Shown here: positions 63,059-64,000 of the stretch, piece by piece
Numbering within the stretch: position 1 is the stretch's first letter
Layout: each line of letters begins with the position of its first letter
DNA from: Rhodospirillaceae bacterium
GTDB taxonomy: Bacteria; Pseudomonadota; Alphaproteobacteria; Rhodospirillales; Rhodospirillaceae
Reading direction: 5' to 3'
DNA: 64,000 nt
Assembly: GCA_019694335.1 (NCBI GenBank)
Contig: JAIBCD010000006.1
Location: 1-64,000, forward strand
Translations under genes and position numbers: made by a program
Notes under the pieces: generated by a model
The model's input: only the letters and a program-made list of their open reading frames with translations
Told to the model about the DNA's origin: nothing
Databases searched by the model: none

Positions 63059-64000
63059 TCAGGCTCTGAGGTGGAGGTCGTCGCTTGAGAAGGTCACGGA
63101 AATCGGCTCGATCACCACGCGCTTCGCGCCGGCCTCGACCACACCGGCGTGCCACGCCTGTACGCCGGCGGCTTGCGCGGCCGCCAATGTTCTGGCCGCG
63201 TCAGCCGCCGCCACGATCAGCGCGAAACCAGCGCCCATGTTGAACGTGCCGTAGGCTTCGGCGTCGCTCATGCCGGCGTGTTCCTGGATATACGCGAGCA
63301 CCGGCGGCACCGGCGGGATCATGTGGAAACGGTAAGTGAAGTCGGCGGGGTGGCGCATGATCTTGCGCCAGCCGTGGCCGGTGATATTGGCGCAGTAGTG
63401 CGGGATGACGCCGGCGGCGAACACCGCCTCGGTCACCGGCGAATACAGCGGCGTCGGGTCGAGCAGCGCGTCGCCGTACAGCCGGCCGTCGCTGAGCTTC
63501 GCCGCGTATTCGTCCGTGCTGTCCGCCGCGAGTTTGCGGGCGAGGGATACGCCGTTGGCGTGGATACCGCTTGCCGCGAGCAGGATGATGGCGTCGCCGG
63601 GCTGGATGCGCCCCTGCAGGGTCGAACGTTCGCGCGGAGAGATGATCCCGGTGCAGGACGCGGCGAGATCGATGGCGTTGGGATTGACCACGCCCACCAG
63701 GCTCGGTGTCTCGCCGCCGCCCCAGGCGACCTTGGCGACGTCGCAGGCTTTCTTCCAGCCCTGGATCAAATCGTGGGCGCGCTCGTGATCGGCGAACCAG
63801 TCGCTGCTGCCGGCGGCCCAGTAGGCATGCACGAACACCGGCGTCGCGCCGACGGTAATGATGTCGTTGATCGCCATGGCCAGGGTGTCCTGGGCCAGGG
63901 CGTCGAAGTACGTCTTGCCGGTAAGGCTGCGCATGGGTTCGGCGATCAGCACCTTGGTGCCCAGGCATTCGGTGATGGCGGCGATCAGTTGCCCGCCGAT
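63059..64000 (-). CDS. AIR synthase (PurM)-like protein, 5' end missing
   Basis: 313 residues of the C-terminal part are in the window. It has the two-domain PurM fold: ECLGTKVLIAEPM where canonical PurM has DGVGTK, then AINDIITVGATPVFVHAYWA, the glycine-rich GGGETPSLVG, LAASGIHANGVSLARK and FNMGAGFALIVAAADA. The order of motifs is that of phosphoribosylformylglycinamidine cyclo-ligase but several conserved residues differ, so it could be a divergent PurM that serves purine synthesis or a paralogue. It is convergent with the DUF2189 gene. Confidence 0.72.
   Translation of the reverse strand: MGGQLIAAITECLGTKVLIAEPMRSLTGKTYFDALAQDTLAMAINDIITVGATPVFVHAYWAAGSSDWFADHERAHDLIQGWKKACDVAKVAWGGGETPSLVGVVNPNAIDLAASCTGIISPRERSTLQGRIQPGDAIILLAASGIHANGVSLARKLAADSTDEYAAKLSDGRLYGDALLDPTPLYSPVTEAVFAAGVIPHYCANITGHGWRKIMRHPADFTYRFHMIPPVPPVLAYIQEHAGMSDAEAYGTFNMGAGFALIVAAADAARTLAAAQAAGVQAWHAGVVEAGAKRVVIEPISVTFSSDDLHLRA

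Overview
The window is a high-GC chromosomal segment from an alphaproteobacterium. The main evidence is a complete alphaproteobacterial-type division and cell-wall (dcw) cluster with a long FtsZ, a permuted two-piece tmRNA, an alpha-type SspB, and the ligA-recN-bamD-lpxC block next to ftsZ. Palindromic elements of the kind common in Rhizobiales and relatives are also present. I see no phage, plasmid, transposase, integrase, CRISPR or tRNA genes. This is core chromosome, and the most interesting signals lie in RNA genes, control regions and intergenic repeats.

Layout. 1-7 kb: a partial polyprenyl-phosphate-type glycosyltransferase, a DUF4153 membrane protein, the ABC-F protein EttA, a DenD-like dehydrogenase, and mlaC-mlaA (outer-membrane lipid asymmetry) on the opposite strand. 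7-15 kb: metF, uvrD, a secreted GIN/DUF2807 beta-helix protein, prmA, an M24 aminopeptidase P and a short-chain dehydrogenase, all on +. 15-21.4 kb: a VOC protein, ligA, recN, bamD and lpxC on -. 21.8-24 kb: a sodium:solute symporter (+) and a crotonase (-) lie between lpxC and ftsZ.

24.2-43.4 kb: the dcw cluster on -, transcribed mraZ-rsmH-ftsL-ftsI-murE-murF-mraY-murD-ftsW-murG-murC-murB-ddl-ftsQ-ftsA-ftsZ. Most junctions are 1-14 base overlaps, several of them ATGA. Ahead of mraZ is a promoter crossed by four 10-bp-spaced TGGN repeats, which match MraZ operators. RNase P RNA (rnpB) lies just upstream, followed by an N-acetylmuramoyl-L-alanine amidase and an RpoH sigma factor.

46-53.3 kb: a FadE/DmdC-like acyl-CoA dehydrogenase (+), a small exported protein, then on - a group of ssrA, sspB, class I fumarase, a small hydrolase, class II fumarase and a ribbon-helix-helix protein. 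ssrA (tag making) and sspB (adaptor that delivers tagged proteins to ClpXP) are adjacent on the same strand. The encoded tag reads ANDNVALVEDVRLAA.

53.3-64 kb: thyA and folA (thymidylate/folate cycle), an Mrp/ApbC Fe-S carrier, hflK-hflC and a DegP-type protease (membrane quality control), holC, ndk, purN, a DUF2189 membrane protein, and a partial divergent PurM-like gene running off the right edge.

Start codons were chosen from family N-termini, signal peptides and ribosome binding sites, so several are downstream of the longest frame. Homology statements come from recognising motifs, not from searches.
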